Assembly: GCF_022965805.1 (NCBI RefSeq)
Contig: NC_133108.1
Coordinates: forward strand, 20,923,545 to 20,987,544
Reading direction: 5' to 3'
DNA length: 64,000 nt
Source: Primulina eburnea
Taxonomy: Eukaryota; Streptophyta; Magnoliopsida; Lamiales; Gesneriaceae
Positions 47,195-60,000 of the stretch are shown here, piece after piece. A program made the position numbers and the translations under genes. The notes beneath the pieces are model-generated. The model was not told where the DNA came from, searched no databases, and saw only the letters and a list, made by a program, of their open reading frames with translations. Each line of letters begins with the position of its first letter. The stretch's first letter is position 1.

Positions 47195-50100
47195 GCACTG
47201 ATAGATTCAGGAGCCACTCACTCCTTTATATCAGAGACCTTCGCTAATCACCTGGACATCAAGTCCATCGGCCTAGACTTGAACTTCTCAGTGACAGTCC
47301 CATCAGGGGAAGAGTTGTTAGCTACCAGTATGATCAGGGATATCGATCTAGAACTGCAGGGCCACCTAGTGTATGCAGATTTGATCGTATTGCCGATGCC
47401 AGAGTTCGATATCATTTTGGGCATGGACTGGCTGACTAAGAACCGAGTTCTAATCGATTTTCAGAAGAGGTCGGTATTGGTCAGACCGCTCGGTATGGAG
47501 CAGTTTTTATTCGAGCCAGCTAGATGGAGGAGTTTCCCTCGTATGATTTCGTGCATGCAGGCGAGGAAATTAATTTCAAAGAGATGTCAGGCTTTCTTGG
47601 CCAGTGTTATAGCAGCGCCTGACGTGCCCACTCCTTCTATTTCAGAAGTGCCAGTAGCCAGAGAATTTCCAGACGTCTTCCCAGACGACGTCACAGGCCT
47701 TCCACCAGATAGAGAGGTGGAGTTTGCCATCGATCTCATGCCTGGTACAGTGCCGATCTCTAAGGCACCGTACAGATTAGCTCCAGCAGAGATGTTAGAA
47801 CTTAAACAGCAGATTCAGGAGCTCTTAGACAAGGAGTTTATCCGCCCGAGTTTCTCACCATGGGGCGCACCAGTACTCTTTGTGAAAAAGAAAGATGGGA
47901 GCATGAGACTGTGCATCGATTACCGTGAGCTGAACAAGGTAACGATCAAGAATAAGTATCCGTTGCCACGAATCGAAGATTTGTTCGACCAGTTGCAGGG
48001 AGCTACCGTGTTCTCCAAAATCGATCTTCGATCAGGGTATCACCAACTGAGAGTAAAGGATGCAGATGTGCATAAGACAGCTTTCAGGACCAGATACGGG
48101 CATTACGAGTTCTTAGTGATGCCGTTTGGATTGACCAATGCTCCAGCTATTTTCATGGATCTCATGAACCGAGTATTTCAACCGTTCCTCGATCAGTTCG
48201 TCATAGTGTTCATTGACGATATTCTCATATACTCGAAGAGCCATGAGGAGCATGACCAGCACTTGAGGACAGTTTTGCAGACTTTGCAGAGCCGTAAGTT
48301 GTATGCAAAATTCAGTAAGTGCGAGTTTTGGTTGCAGAAAGTCGCGTTTTTGGGGCATATAGTGTCTAGTAGAGGGATTGAAGTGGATCTAGCCAAAGTG
48401 GCAGCTGTCAAGGAATGGGTAGAGCCAATGAATGCATCCGAGATCCGCAGCTTTTTGGGCTTAGCAGGCTACTACCGTAAGTTTATTCAGGGGTTTTCGT
48501 CTATAGCAGTGCCACTCACTTCACTAACCAAGAAGAATGCTAAATTTACGTGGAGTGATGAATGTCAGAAGAGCTTCGACACCTTGAAGCAAGCTCTCAT
48601 TTCCGCACCGGTGTTAGCCATGCCATCAGGGCAAGGAGATTATGTTTTATACACCGATGCATCTAAGCTCGGTTTAGGAGCAGTGTTGATGCAACAGGGT
48701 CGAGTTATAGATTATGCTTCCAGACCGTTAAAGGTGCATGAGAAGAACTACCCGACTCACGATTTGGAATTAGCAGCCGTTGTCTTTGCATTGAAGATTT
48801 GGAGACATTACTTATACGGCGAGAAGTGTCATATTTTCACCGATCACAAAAGTCTCAAATATTTCTTCACGCAGAAGGAGCTGAATATGAGACAGAGACG
48901 GTGGTTAGAACTTGTGAAGGACTATGATTGCGAGATTAGCTACCACCCGGGAAAAGCTAACGTCGTGGCAGACGCTTTGAGCAGAAAGGTGGCAGTCATA
49001 GCACAATTGTCAGTTCAGAGACCGCTTCAGTCTGAGATTCAGAGGTTTGGTCTAGAGATTTATCGTAAGGGCAGAGCTCCTAGACTGTCTAATCTGACAG
49101 TCAAATCTGATTTACTAGACCGCATTTGAGCAGGACAGTCTTCAGAAGAGCAACCACAGAAATGGAGACTGAAGGATGAAGCTAAGGGCAGTGTTTTGTA
49201 CACAGTGTCAGATGGTATCGTGAGATACAGAGACAGAATGTGGGTGTCTAGTGTTGATTCGATCAGACAGGATATTCTGACAGAGGCACACGCATCTCCG
49301 TATTCTATTCACCCAGGAGGTACCAAGATGTACAAAGACCTGCAGATTTTGTATTGGTGGCCAGGGATGAAGAGAGACATCCGCAGATTTGTATCTGAGT
49401 GCCTCACTTGTCAGCAGGTGAAGGCAGAGCATCAGAGGCCAGCAGATATGCTTAAGCCACTCCCTATCCCAGAGTGGAAATGGGAGAACATCACTATGGA
49501 TTTCGTCGTTGGGTTACCTAAGTCAGTCAAAGGGTCTAATTCTATTTGTGTTATAGACACTAAGTCAGTGCATTTTCTGCCAGTGAAGACGACTTTCTCC
49601 ATGACGCAGTATGCGGAGCTTTATATCCGGGAGATAGTCCGTTTGCATGGTTTCCCAGTCTCTATTGTGTCCGACAGGGATCCGAGGTTTACATCGTCCT
49701 TCTGGAAGAGCTTGCATGCAGCTATGGGGACGAAGTTACTGTTCAGTACAGCTTTTCACCCGCAGACAGATGGCCAGTCTGAGCGAGTGATTCAGATTTT
49801 GGAAGACTTGCTAAGAGCTTGCATGATTGATTTTCAGGGAACTTGGGAGTCTAAGCTACCTCTAGTAGAGTTCACATACAACAACAGTTTCCAAGCATCA
49901 ATTGGTATGGCTCCCTATGAAGCGTTGTATGGTCGGAAGTGCAGATCGCCAGTTCATTGGGATGAAGTTGGTGAGAGAACAGATCTAGGCCCAGAGATAG
50001 TTCAGCAGACTGCAGAAGTGGTGGTCAAGATTCGTGACAGAATGAAGACCGCCCAAAGCCGTTAGAAGAGCTATGCCGATAAGAGAAGAAGAGATCTCGA

Positions 50101-50533
50101 GTTTGCCGTCGGGGATCACGTTTTCGTCAAGATAGCACCCATGAAGGGTGTTATGAGATTTGGGAAAAGAGGCAAGTTGAGTCCAAGGTTTATTGGACCA
50201 TTCGAGATTTTGGACAGAGTTGGGACACTAGCCTATCGTGTTGCCCTTCCGCCGAATCTGGCCGGAGTGCACAATGTGTTCCATGTCTCAATGCTGAGGA
50301 AATACCTAGCTAACCCTTCGCATGTTCTGAGTTATGAGCCTTTGCAGCTTGCTCCAGATTTTTCTTATGAGGAAAGACCGACTCAAATCCTCGACAGACA
50401 GGAGCGCAGACTCCGGAACAAAGTGACTAAGCTAGTCAAAGTTCGATGGTTTAACCAATCAGTGGAAGAGGCCACTTGGGAGTAGGAGGCAGATATGAGA
50501 CTTCGCTACCCGAAATTGTTCGGTAAGACTTAA
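47195..50533 (+). pseudogene. CHR-1 pol: protease, reverse transcriptase, RNase H, integrase, chromodomain
   Basis: Protease: [11 protein letters not shown] (47195) and IILGMDWL. Reverse transcriptase: [39 protein letters not shown] and FIDD (48209-48220). RNase [18 protein letters not shown] and DHKSLKYF. Integrase: HPGGTKMYKD, CLTCQQVKAE, MDFVVGLP, SDRDPRFTS and HPQTDGQSE, so all three acidic residues are present. Chromodomain: ILDRQERRLRNKVTKLVKVRW. Stops are TGA at 49127 (context suggests Arg), TAG at 50063 (context suggests Gln) and TAG at 50483; the natural end is TAA 50531-50533. About two residues are missing in CVIDTKSVHF near 49555. Chromodomains direct integration to marked chromatin. 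Confidence 0.92.
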
Positions 50534-50556
50534 TTTCGAGGACGGAATTTTTATAA

Positions 50557-50569
50557 GTGGGGGAGGAAC
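50557..50569 (+). other. CHR-1 polypurine tract
   Basis: GTGGGGGAGGAAC directly precedes the 3' LTR; it is the plus-strand primer for DNA synthesis. Confidence 0.88.
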
Positions 50570-53339
50570 TGTAGAGCCCAATTTCGTACACGTAAAACCC
50601 ATGCATTTATTCAAATTAGTAAAGCATTTAATTTATTTTAAAGGAGTTTAGTCATGCATAATTCATTTAAATGCATTATTTTAAAGTATCTACGTTTACG
50701 TGATGCACGTTAAAATGTCTTTCGAGTTTCATGTTTCAGGCGATCATTCGAGGCGTGATTGAGGAAAAGACCCGGGGACGATTTTTGGCAATTTAAAGAT
50801 GGTATCTTATTTTAGTTGAGTTTGAGGGCATTTTCAATTAATTTATTGAATTTTAGCATTTCAAGTCTAAATCATGTATTTATCAATTTTAAGAGTTTAA
50901 AACTTTTAAAATCTAGCATGGTGTGTGTTATATTTTAATTAAAGAATTTTATTTAAAAGTTAATTGTGAGTTAGTGTTTTAATTAGTAGACAATTATTTT
51001 AGTAAACTAAAATTCAGTCTCCTAATTACACTAAAACACACGCCTCACACACACATTACACGCTTTTACACACACCTGTAACGCCTAAACACACACACAC
51101 ACACACTCTATCATTCAGTTTTTATTATTTTGAGAGAAGAAAACCTAGGGATTCTCCTTCCCTACAGCAGCCGCCCCATCCCCTTCACGATCCCAGCAAG
51201 TTTCGTGAGTTTTTATCGCAAGTTTTAGCGCCACGATCGTCCCGGATCAACCTCGCTTTCATCCCCGCTTCGATATCGCCGGTTCGGTAACGTTTAATAT
51301 CAAAAAGGCACGTATATTCTGTTCTTGCTGTGTCGATCAAGTCATATATTGTATTGCGTTGTTTTTATGCGTAAAAGTTATGTATGATGGTAGTAGTTTG
51401 AGCGGATCATAGATCGGATCAATTTCGAAGGAAAAGTTTTAGATCTAAAACTCGTTTTTGCTGTCTTTTCAAATACTGCGATTTTTCTGTTCATATTTTG
51501 AGAAAACTTTCAACTAGAAAAATGTAGACCTTTTCGATGCCTTCGATTTGACATACAACTCGAGATTTTTGGACAAAAAATGAGTGAGTTATGATGTTTT
51601 TCGTGAGACTGCTCAAACTGTAATTTTCAGAAAATGTGTTATTGATGTGTTTCTTGAAGTTTTACGTTGCAGGCTTCGTTGGGGCTCGACGGGTGATCGC
51701 CGCTGCACATAGGTACTTCGGTTATGATGTTGGAATGGTCATCGATGTTTTGTTTCGTGTCGGTAGGCACTAAGATGGTTCTAGAGTCGTAGGAACAATC
51801 ATTGATGTCCAATTCGTTGTTGTGTCGTTGGTTGTGAATTGTTACCCTCGGGGTGATGTTTATGCACTTGGGTTTGGTATAATACCTTAGTGTTCTAAGA
51901 AGTGTCTCGTGGTGACGTTCATAGTCCGAGGAATCGAGTCTAGAAGACTAAGCAAAAACATGTTCAGAATCTCGTAAGTTTCGACCGACAGTAGCCACAC
52001 GGACCTTGCCACGGACCCTGACACGGGGTCCGTGCATTTGTTTTCTCGTGAGTGTCAAATTTGCGCAGATACACGGACCTTTACCCGGACCCTGGCACGG
52101 GGTCCGTGCCTTCACTTTCTCACAAGTGTCAAAGTTGCGAGTGGACACGGACCCTTACACGGAGGCAGGCACGGGGTCCTTGCCCCTTTTTCTTTCCGAG
52201 TACATCCTTCACCGTAGGTAGACGGACCTGTACACGGACCCGGGTTAGGGGTCCGTGTACACACTGTTTGGGAAAAATATTATTTTTGGTTTCAAGGTTT
52301 GATGCCATGGTTTAGAGCAAGGATTAGTAAGGTCATGTCATGGGAAATTATAGAAGGTCCTAAGATATGATCGAGCTTGAGAGTAAGTATAATTTTTCTA
52401 CGTCTAAGCTATGCAAGTTAAGTATGAAATTCATGTTAGTATGTCGCAGCGACGGCCCCAGTCGAAGTCCAACGAATCCCTCAACGCCAAGTAAGTGTGA
52501 ATGACGTGCAAAGGAAATGTTTTAAGTTTCGAGGTATGCTAATTGTCTTGTGACCAAAGAAAGTTAGGATTGGAAAGCGTTAAATCATGAACGGGGACCA
52601 ATCCGTCCGTTAAATTATGAACGGGTTAGATCGTGGTTGTGAAGCGTTAAATTATGAACGTGGATCAACTGGCCTGTTAAATTTTGAACAGGGATCTTAT
52701 GTATGCGGCAGTGGATACGTCCCTGTCAGCCCAGTATTGTGGTGTGTCTGATCAGGCGTTTATCATGTTAAGGGTCACTTGCTTTGAAACATCCTCTACG
52801 TAAAATCATGCAGCCAAGTATGTGAAGTGTAATAGCATGTTTAAGAAAAGTTTATGATCATGGCACGTCGTAGTATGTATGTTCAAGTTCAAGTTTATTT
52901 CAAGTTGAAGTTTATGCAAGTTCAATTTAAAGTTATGTATGTCCTATATTAAAGATGCATGCGATTTTATTATGTAGTACTCGTTATTTCCAGTTTATAC
53001 GTGTTGAGTCTTTAGACTCACTAGACTTGATCGATGCAGGTGAGTACGATGAACAGGAGACAGGAGGTGGCGACCAAGGGGCAGGCTTGGGCTGAGCGGC
53101 AGGCTAAACCCGACGACCGCAAGTTTATGTTTTTAAGCACAGTTTTAAATACTCTGAATTTTTATGATTTGAATGTAAGATTTTTTGAGACAGCGTTCTT
53201 TTAGCAACTTTTTAATTGGTGATGGATTATTTTAAAAATATTTTTATGAATGTTGGGTGACGACCGTATGGATGTTTTTATTTAATAAAATTTTTAATTT
53301 TTCCGCAAATTTCAAGTAGTAAAAGTACGGTACGTTACA
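50570..53339 (+). repeat. CHR-1 3' LTR (2770 bp)
   Basis: Same boundaries and internal blocks as the 5' LTR. Differences are scattered single substitutions and one single-base indel (GGTCCCGTG against GGTCCGTG near 52103). Confidence 0.94.
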
Positions 53340-53460
53340 AGAGCGGTGGAAGATCGCCGGAGTAAAAAAGGATGGATGCGCCGGAAAGCTGAGAAGAAAA
53401 TTTGCAAGGGCTTCACCGCAGTTTTGAATTTGTAAATGATTTTTGAACAATAGGAGGGCT

Positions 53461-53471
53461 ACTATATATAG
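53461..53471 (-). promoter_or_regulatory. TATA box of the TAT-1 antisense gene
   Basis: The minus strand reads CGCCTATATATAGTAGCC. Without the later CHR-1 insertion, this box lies about 170 bp upstream of the antisense ATG at 42840, a normal plant promoter distance. CHR-1 inserted between box and start codon, 45-50 bp before the ATG. Confidence 0.65.
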
Positions 53472-53691
53472 GCGGTAAAGGGAGAATTCGGCCATTGATC
53501 TAAATATACGTGGACGATCAAGATGAGCCTCGTAATTGTATTGGGCATACAAAAGGACGTGCAAAAATATCGAGAAGACAGGCTCAATATTACCTCGTAA
53601 TATGAAAGAATTTTTCGGCGGTTTAAATATCAAAGCATGCGTCATAAATGACACCCCTTGGACTGCCCGAGAATACTAAATGACAAAATAT

Positions 53692-53880
53692 TCAAAGTCC
53701 GGGAGACATAAGGCATCGGCATCTTTTTTAAAGCCCGGGAGACATGAGGCCTCGGCATCTTTTGCTAAGCCTGGGAGACATGAGGCCCCAACATCTTATT
53801 AATAGCTCGAGAGATATGAGACCCCGACATATTATCTTAAGCTCGTATGGTATCAGACCCCGGTATCTCGTCCCATCAAT
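53692..53880 (+). repeat. TAT-1 short tandem array, about 37-bp unit
   Basis: Five degenerate units of the form AGCCCGGGAGACATGAGGCC + TCGGCATCTTTT lie between the antisense promoter and the purine tract (TTTTAGGGATGGGTGG, 53984-53999). Divergence rises toward the LTR. Confidence 0.85.
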
Positions 53881-53999
53881 AGGATATTTCAAGCCCCCGA
53901 TGCTCCTACACATTCTGAATTATGTTTTTACGAAAGTACTAGTATGATTGATCGGGACAACGAGTAAGACTCTAACTCGAATATTTTAGGGATGGGTGG

Positions 54000-54602
54000 T
54001 GATACCCCCATAAAGATCCGGATCATTATTAACCCAGCTTATTACTTGGATAGCCCATATCAGAGCTAATATGTCGGGTACTTTCCACAATATCCGGGCA
54101 CTTCTTCTCTTCTAGAGTGATCGCCAGATAGCCCGGGCCCTCATACAAATACCCGGGTACATTACCACTCGGGCCACCTCGAGGATTGCACCACACTCGA
54201 GTATGATTGATACATGCTGTCTAATCTGTCAGAACCACTTGGGTTTGGAGTGTTCTAAAAGTCATCAGAAGCTATAGTATGAACAGCCGACTTGCCATTT
54301 TTAGTAGGTAGCATGGGAAACAAGGTACCTACCACATTTTCTCCTATAAATAGCAGGTATGCATCTCATTTAATGATTCTGAAATCTTTGAACTCCCAAG
54401 CACTCACATATATTTGCTTGTGTTCATCTTCAACTTGCTAACTTAAGAATCGGATTGGCTACGTCGGACACTCGAGTCTCTTTTCTTGTTCGCAGGTGTT
54501 ATCACAGCCATTATCTTCACTCAAAATTCTAAACACTAAAAATTACTGATTTGATCCGTTAGAGCCCTTACCCGGCTCATCCATTTAAGCGAAATCACAT
54601 CA
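54000..54602 (+). repeat. TAT-1 3' LTR (603 bp)
   Basis: It runs TGATACCCCC...ATCACATCA with the same TATA box as the 5' LTR. It is followed by TCTGC and the last 23 bp of the COP-2 5' LTR (ending GCCGACA at 54630). Confidence 0.9.
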
Positions 54603-54630
54603 TCTGCCACCAATAATTCGTTTGCCGACA

Positions 54631-56201
<1,571 letters not shown>

Positions 56202-56646
56202 TTATCATGAATTGAGGAATGTGGCTATAATCTTTGAAGGTAAAAATTTCATTCGTTGCAGCCTAAAAAGTTGGCGGATTAACAATCAACAGCGACTTAA
56301 GGTTTTTGGGGTGCCTGTGAAGCAAAGTGTGCCTCTTGCTTACACGTAATCATCCTTTTTAACTCTTTCGTATTCAAATTTACATATCAACAGAAAGGGG
56401 GTGCCGTCTATCGTCATCAAAACTATCCTCATCATCTAAATTCACCCCCTACCCACGTCAGTCTAATCCTTAATATTAAATAAATCTAAAAGTTTACATA
56501 CGGCACATTAAGGGACGTAGACAAAAAATATTTTGATCCTAAGCTAAATGAATCGATAAACAACATTAAATTATATAAATCAAATATTTCAAATTTAACT
56601 ATTAATATTACAAAGTGATACAAACCAGATATAAACTATTGAAGAT
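56202..56646. other. Upstream region of the GH1 gene
   Basis: About 445 bp between the GH1 start codon and the hAT remnant, presumably containing the 5' untranslated region and promoter. I see no strong TATA box. A 69-codon plus-strand frame (56140-56349) overlaps GH1 exon 1 antisense and has no support. Confidence 0.5.
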
Positions 56647-56682
56647 GTGCCCTGTGATTTTTCATTGAGTAAAACTCATCAA

Positions 56683-56857
56683 TTACAAATCAATGTTTAT
56701 CCTTGCAGTAAACTCTCTTTCAATGTAGACAATCATAAAATCTGTCAATAACTCTTCTCCCAACTTATTCCGGAGAAATGTTTTAAGAAGTTTCATAGCT
56801 GAGAATGATCTTTCTGTTGTCGCAGTAGAAACAAGGAGAGTTAAAACAAGACGAATC
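56683..56857 (-). pseudogene. hAT transposase C-terminal fragment (dimerisation domain)
   Basis: The minus strand gives RLVLTLLVSTATTERSFSAMK, then LRNKLGEELLTDFMIVYIE and a stop at 56683-56685. This is the conserved end of hAT dimerisation domains (hATC), as found in hAT transposases and domesticated zinc-finger relatives. Upstream sequence is cut off by a COP-1-family LTR at 56858, so only about 57 residues remain. The reading frame is intact within the fragment. Its relation to any mobile element ends is not visible. Confidence 0.85.
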
Positions 56858-57056
56858 TGTTGGATCTCGGTTTCTCTCGTGTCCAAATCACAGCGGAAGT
56901 TTTAAAATTTTATTTTGACATTCAAAATATTATATGGACACTCGTATGGTTTTAATAAATTAAATAAAGATAGGGAGTTAGAAAATTTTACATTCAGTGA
57001 AATTTTTACTTGCCTACAAATAATCTGGTATTAGCGGACGTAGCTCTTGTTGTAAA

Positions 57057-60000
57057 TGTAAGGTCCAAAATTAAGACGACGTAATCCAACGGCATGCAAA
57101 TCTAGGAATTCTGAAAAATGGTCAATTAAATTATTTTAATTGCTTAATTGATTATGTGATATGCATGATTATATGTTAAATGGGATTTAATTGTCGTGAT
57201 GCGTAAAATTGTATTTTTAAGGATTATTCAAGTTGCGATCGAAGAACGGAGACTGAGGACTGAAAAATTAAAAAAATGATTTTTATTATATAGTTGTTTG
57301 TAATTATTTAAAAGATGGGAGATGTTTTTTATTATTTTTGAAAAATATGGGGTTTTGAGATGATTTAATACGCTGGAACGTAAATGTTATCGGTGTTGGT
57401 TTTTCAACAAAAATACGAACTTTTTAACAACCCGGTTATTCAATTTACAAACTTACCAAAATCATTCTAGTAATTTAATTAAATCCTAATCTAGCATTGA
57501 TGGGCCTAAGTTGTGCTTAAAGGGGCCTAAAGCCCTACTAGTTGATTTTCATGTATTTATTATGAACGTCCCAACCCCAAACCCTCACATCTGGCGGCCA
57601 CAATCCTCATGCCGCTTTCAGTATTTTTGTGCCACCTAAAACTCTTCCAAATTCTTTCAAAAACACACGGCACACACTAGAATTTCGAAGGATAAATTCG
57701 GTGGAAGCTTAGGAAGATTCAAGCCACGGTTCTCGTTCGTTCTTCGCAATCGTCAACAAGTTTTTCGTGCGTTAAATACGCAAAGGCACGCCTATTCTTT
57801 CCTTCTAAAACCATCATCACACCATATTATCCTTTATGCATGAAAATTGTGAAAATCGAGTGACAATTATGGTTATTTTCTTTTAGGCATCTAACATGAG
57901 ATTTCAAGCATGCTTTTCCATTCAAACTCTTGTTTATTATGTTAGAGTAGATGCCCTGCAAGCCAACGGTTGGCTAGGGAATTTATTGACTCAAGTGAAA
58001 TAAACAATCTTTATTTTAATATAATTTAACTTTTTATGGTCTTGTTATACTTTATCTGTATACCCATGCAATCAGCATAGATAAAGTCCTTGATTATGCT
58101 TTAATACAAATGAATCGTAATTCGATGTTGAAACTCATTTGTAAACACTGCATATTCTAAATTCGTTCCTAGTCGATTCAGCCGCCTAAAAATTGGATAA
58201 AGGTCGCTTGAGCTCGAGACTAGCATCTGTGATGTTGTGTACTGCGTTTCTTGGTAAGGGCATAGAGATGTCCAAACATGCAGATGGGTAGTCATATGAT
58301 GATTATACCGAACAACCCTCCCTCGGACTTTCCAAGTGGTTATCATTCATCGAGAGGATAAGTCTATGGTTATGATTGTACACCATTAGTCCTTACGACC
58401 CGGGACAACACTGAGGCTCTATATGCTAGGGCTGTGCTTTGACTCGTTTATCGGCTCCAGGAGAGTCATCAGGTGGCGAGGTTGGGTACAGTTGCGACAC
58501 ATATAGGAGCCAGTGCATTGTAGTCGGGGATTCACCGCTCACCTACGGGTGTGGATATCCTATGTGATCTAATGAAATAATAGTGCAGAGAATCTCTGGC
58601 CAGAGTACGAGATGTACGTTGGAGAAGGAGTTCTCCAAATAGTACACGCGATGCCACTATTATAGTTATCATATAGTTATCGAATTAATATGCAACCCTC
58701 GATGAACCAATGGTTGCAGATTCGATCGGGATATATGAGATTAAGGGACCGTACTGTACGTTAATCATAATCGACTGGTTCTTGCAGGCACTATCAGTGA
58801 TACCTAGGGGATCATGGGGCGATGCTACTAGACGCTCTTACCATGATCCGATGGGTGCAATCAGAAATGAGTTCTGACATTCTTGATCAAGGTGTTGATG
58901 AAAAGAATGGGGCTAACTAGGGTAAGCCCGAATAAAGGATTATGTCCTGAATCACAAAGAGTTGTGAACCCACGGCTAGCTGTATCCCTGAACCATTGAG
59001 GGTCACACAAGCACTGGATCGTTTGTTCCCGTTGAGAGAATAAATTCAAGGAGTTGAAATTATATTATGATATAGTAAATTCAAGGAGTTGAATTTATGA
59101 TAATTAAATTTTGAGAAAATAAATTCAAGGAGTTGAACTTATGAGATAGTAAATTCAAGAAGTTGAATTTATGAAATTTGGAGAGAATAAATTCAAGGAG
59201 TTGAATTTATAAAATTTGATAATTTAATTTATTAAACTCAAATGTTGGGTTTATTAGATATTAAATTTTGGAGGTGATATAAATTCAAGGAGTTGAATTT
59301 ATAATTTAAATAATAAATTCAAATGTTGAATTTATAATGTATTTAATTAATTTATTAAGCTCAAAAGTTGAGTTTATTAATTAATGAATTAAAATTGGTG
59401 GGAAGTATATTTATGGGCTTGTAGGAGTACAAGTCCAATATACTTAATGATTAAAGTTTAATGGACTTGGATTAAATAATTAAACTAGTTGGACTAGTCT
59501 AATAAATTAATCAAGCCCGTTAATGTTAATTATATATTTTAGGTCATGTGTTATATATAAATAAGATTTTGCAAGTCAAAGACCTAGCCACCACCCATTC
59601 TTCCAAGGTCATTCACGTGAATGAAAATTCAAATTCCTCCAAAATAGTTTTTCCGTTTTTCAAGAAAAGAGATTTGTGTCTCTCAAATTTTAAATCTCAA
59701 ACGAAAAACATCTTTTAATTTTCTAGTACAAATTAGAGGAGGAACAAATCTTCCAGTCGTGGACCTGATTAGAAGATTATTGAAGAAAGTTCGTAGGGAT
59801 TCATCAAGAGCCAGATCTATAATACCGGATCGGTTGGTGTCCAGTGAATTAAATTCACAAAGGTATAATTACTAAACATCCTATGTATGTTTGATTATGA
59901 AAATCATACGAGCGTCCAAATCAAATATATTTTGATTGTCAAAATAAAATAAAAATTTTAAAACTTCCGCTGCGTTTGGGCGTGTAGAAAACCGTGATCC

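Larger units (their letters stand above)
42890..53339 (+). mobile_element. CHR-1: young, structurally complete Tekay-type chromovirus
   Basis: The LTRs are 42890-45660 and 50570-53339, 2771 and 2770 bp, with about 35 differences counted by eye (roughly 1.3%). Perfect duplications AGAGC lie at 42885-42889 and 53340-53344. A Met-tRNA primer site, gag, an intron-like spacer, pol with a chromodomain and a purine tract are all present. It inserted just upstream of the start codon of the TAT-1 antisense gene. It is the youngest datable insertion in the window, yet carries five in-frame stops and a frame change, so it probably moved using proteins from another copy. Confidence 0.95.
25956..54602 (+). 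mobile_element. TAT-1: Ty3/gypsy element, Tat type, with antisense gene
   Basis: The LTRs are 25956-26576 and 54000-54602. The flanking 5-mers are TCTTC and TCTGC; the second is original, as judged by the other COP-2 LTR. In order it has gag, protease, reverse transcriptase, RNase H, an additional RNase H, integrase, a tandem-repeat region, an antisense gene, short repeats, a purine tract and the 3' LTR. The second RNase H and the antisense gene identify the Tat group. CHR-3 and CHR-1 are inserted in its 3' part; without them it is about 9.7 kb. The LTRs differ by roughly a tenth of positions by eye in the aligned first part, so it is an old insertion. Its pol is inactive. Confidence 0.92.
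7568..54630 (-). mobile_element. COP-2: Ty1/copia element in GH1 intron 4, host to nested insertions
   Basis: Minus-strand parts in order are: 5' LTR (54630-54608 plus 25955-25553), Met-tRNA primer site (25552-25540), gag from 25400, GAG-pre-integrase and integrase (24420-23140), RNase H end of pol (11968-10690), purine tract (10541-10528) and 3' LTR (10527-7568). LTR ends are TG...CA, except that the outer 3' LTR end reads TTTCGG for TGTCGG. Flanking 5-mers ATTAA (7563-7567) and TTTAA (54631-54635) agree at four of five bases. Removing later insertions leaves roughly 4-5 kb. It has been broken by SOLO-A, CHR-2 and TAT-1. Confidence 0.88.
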
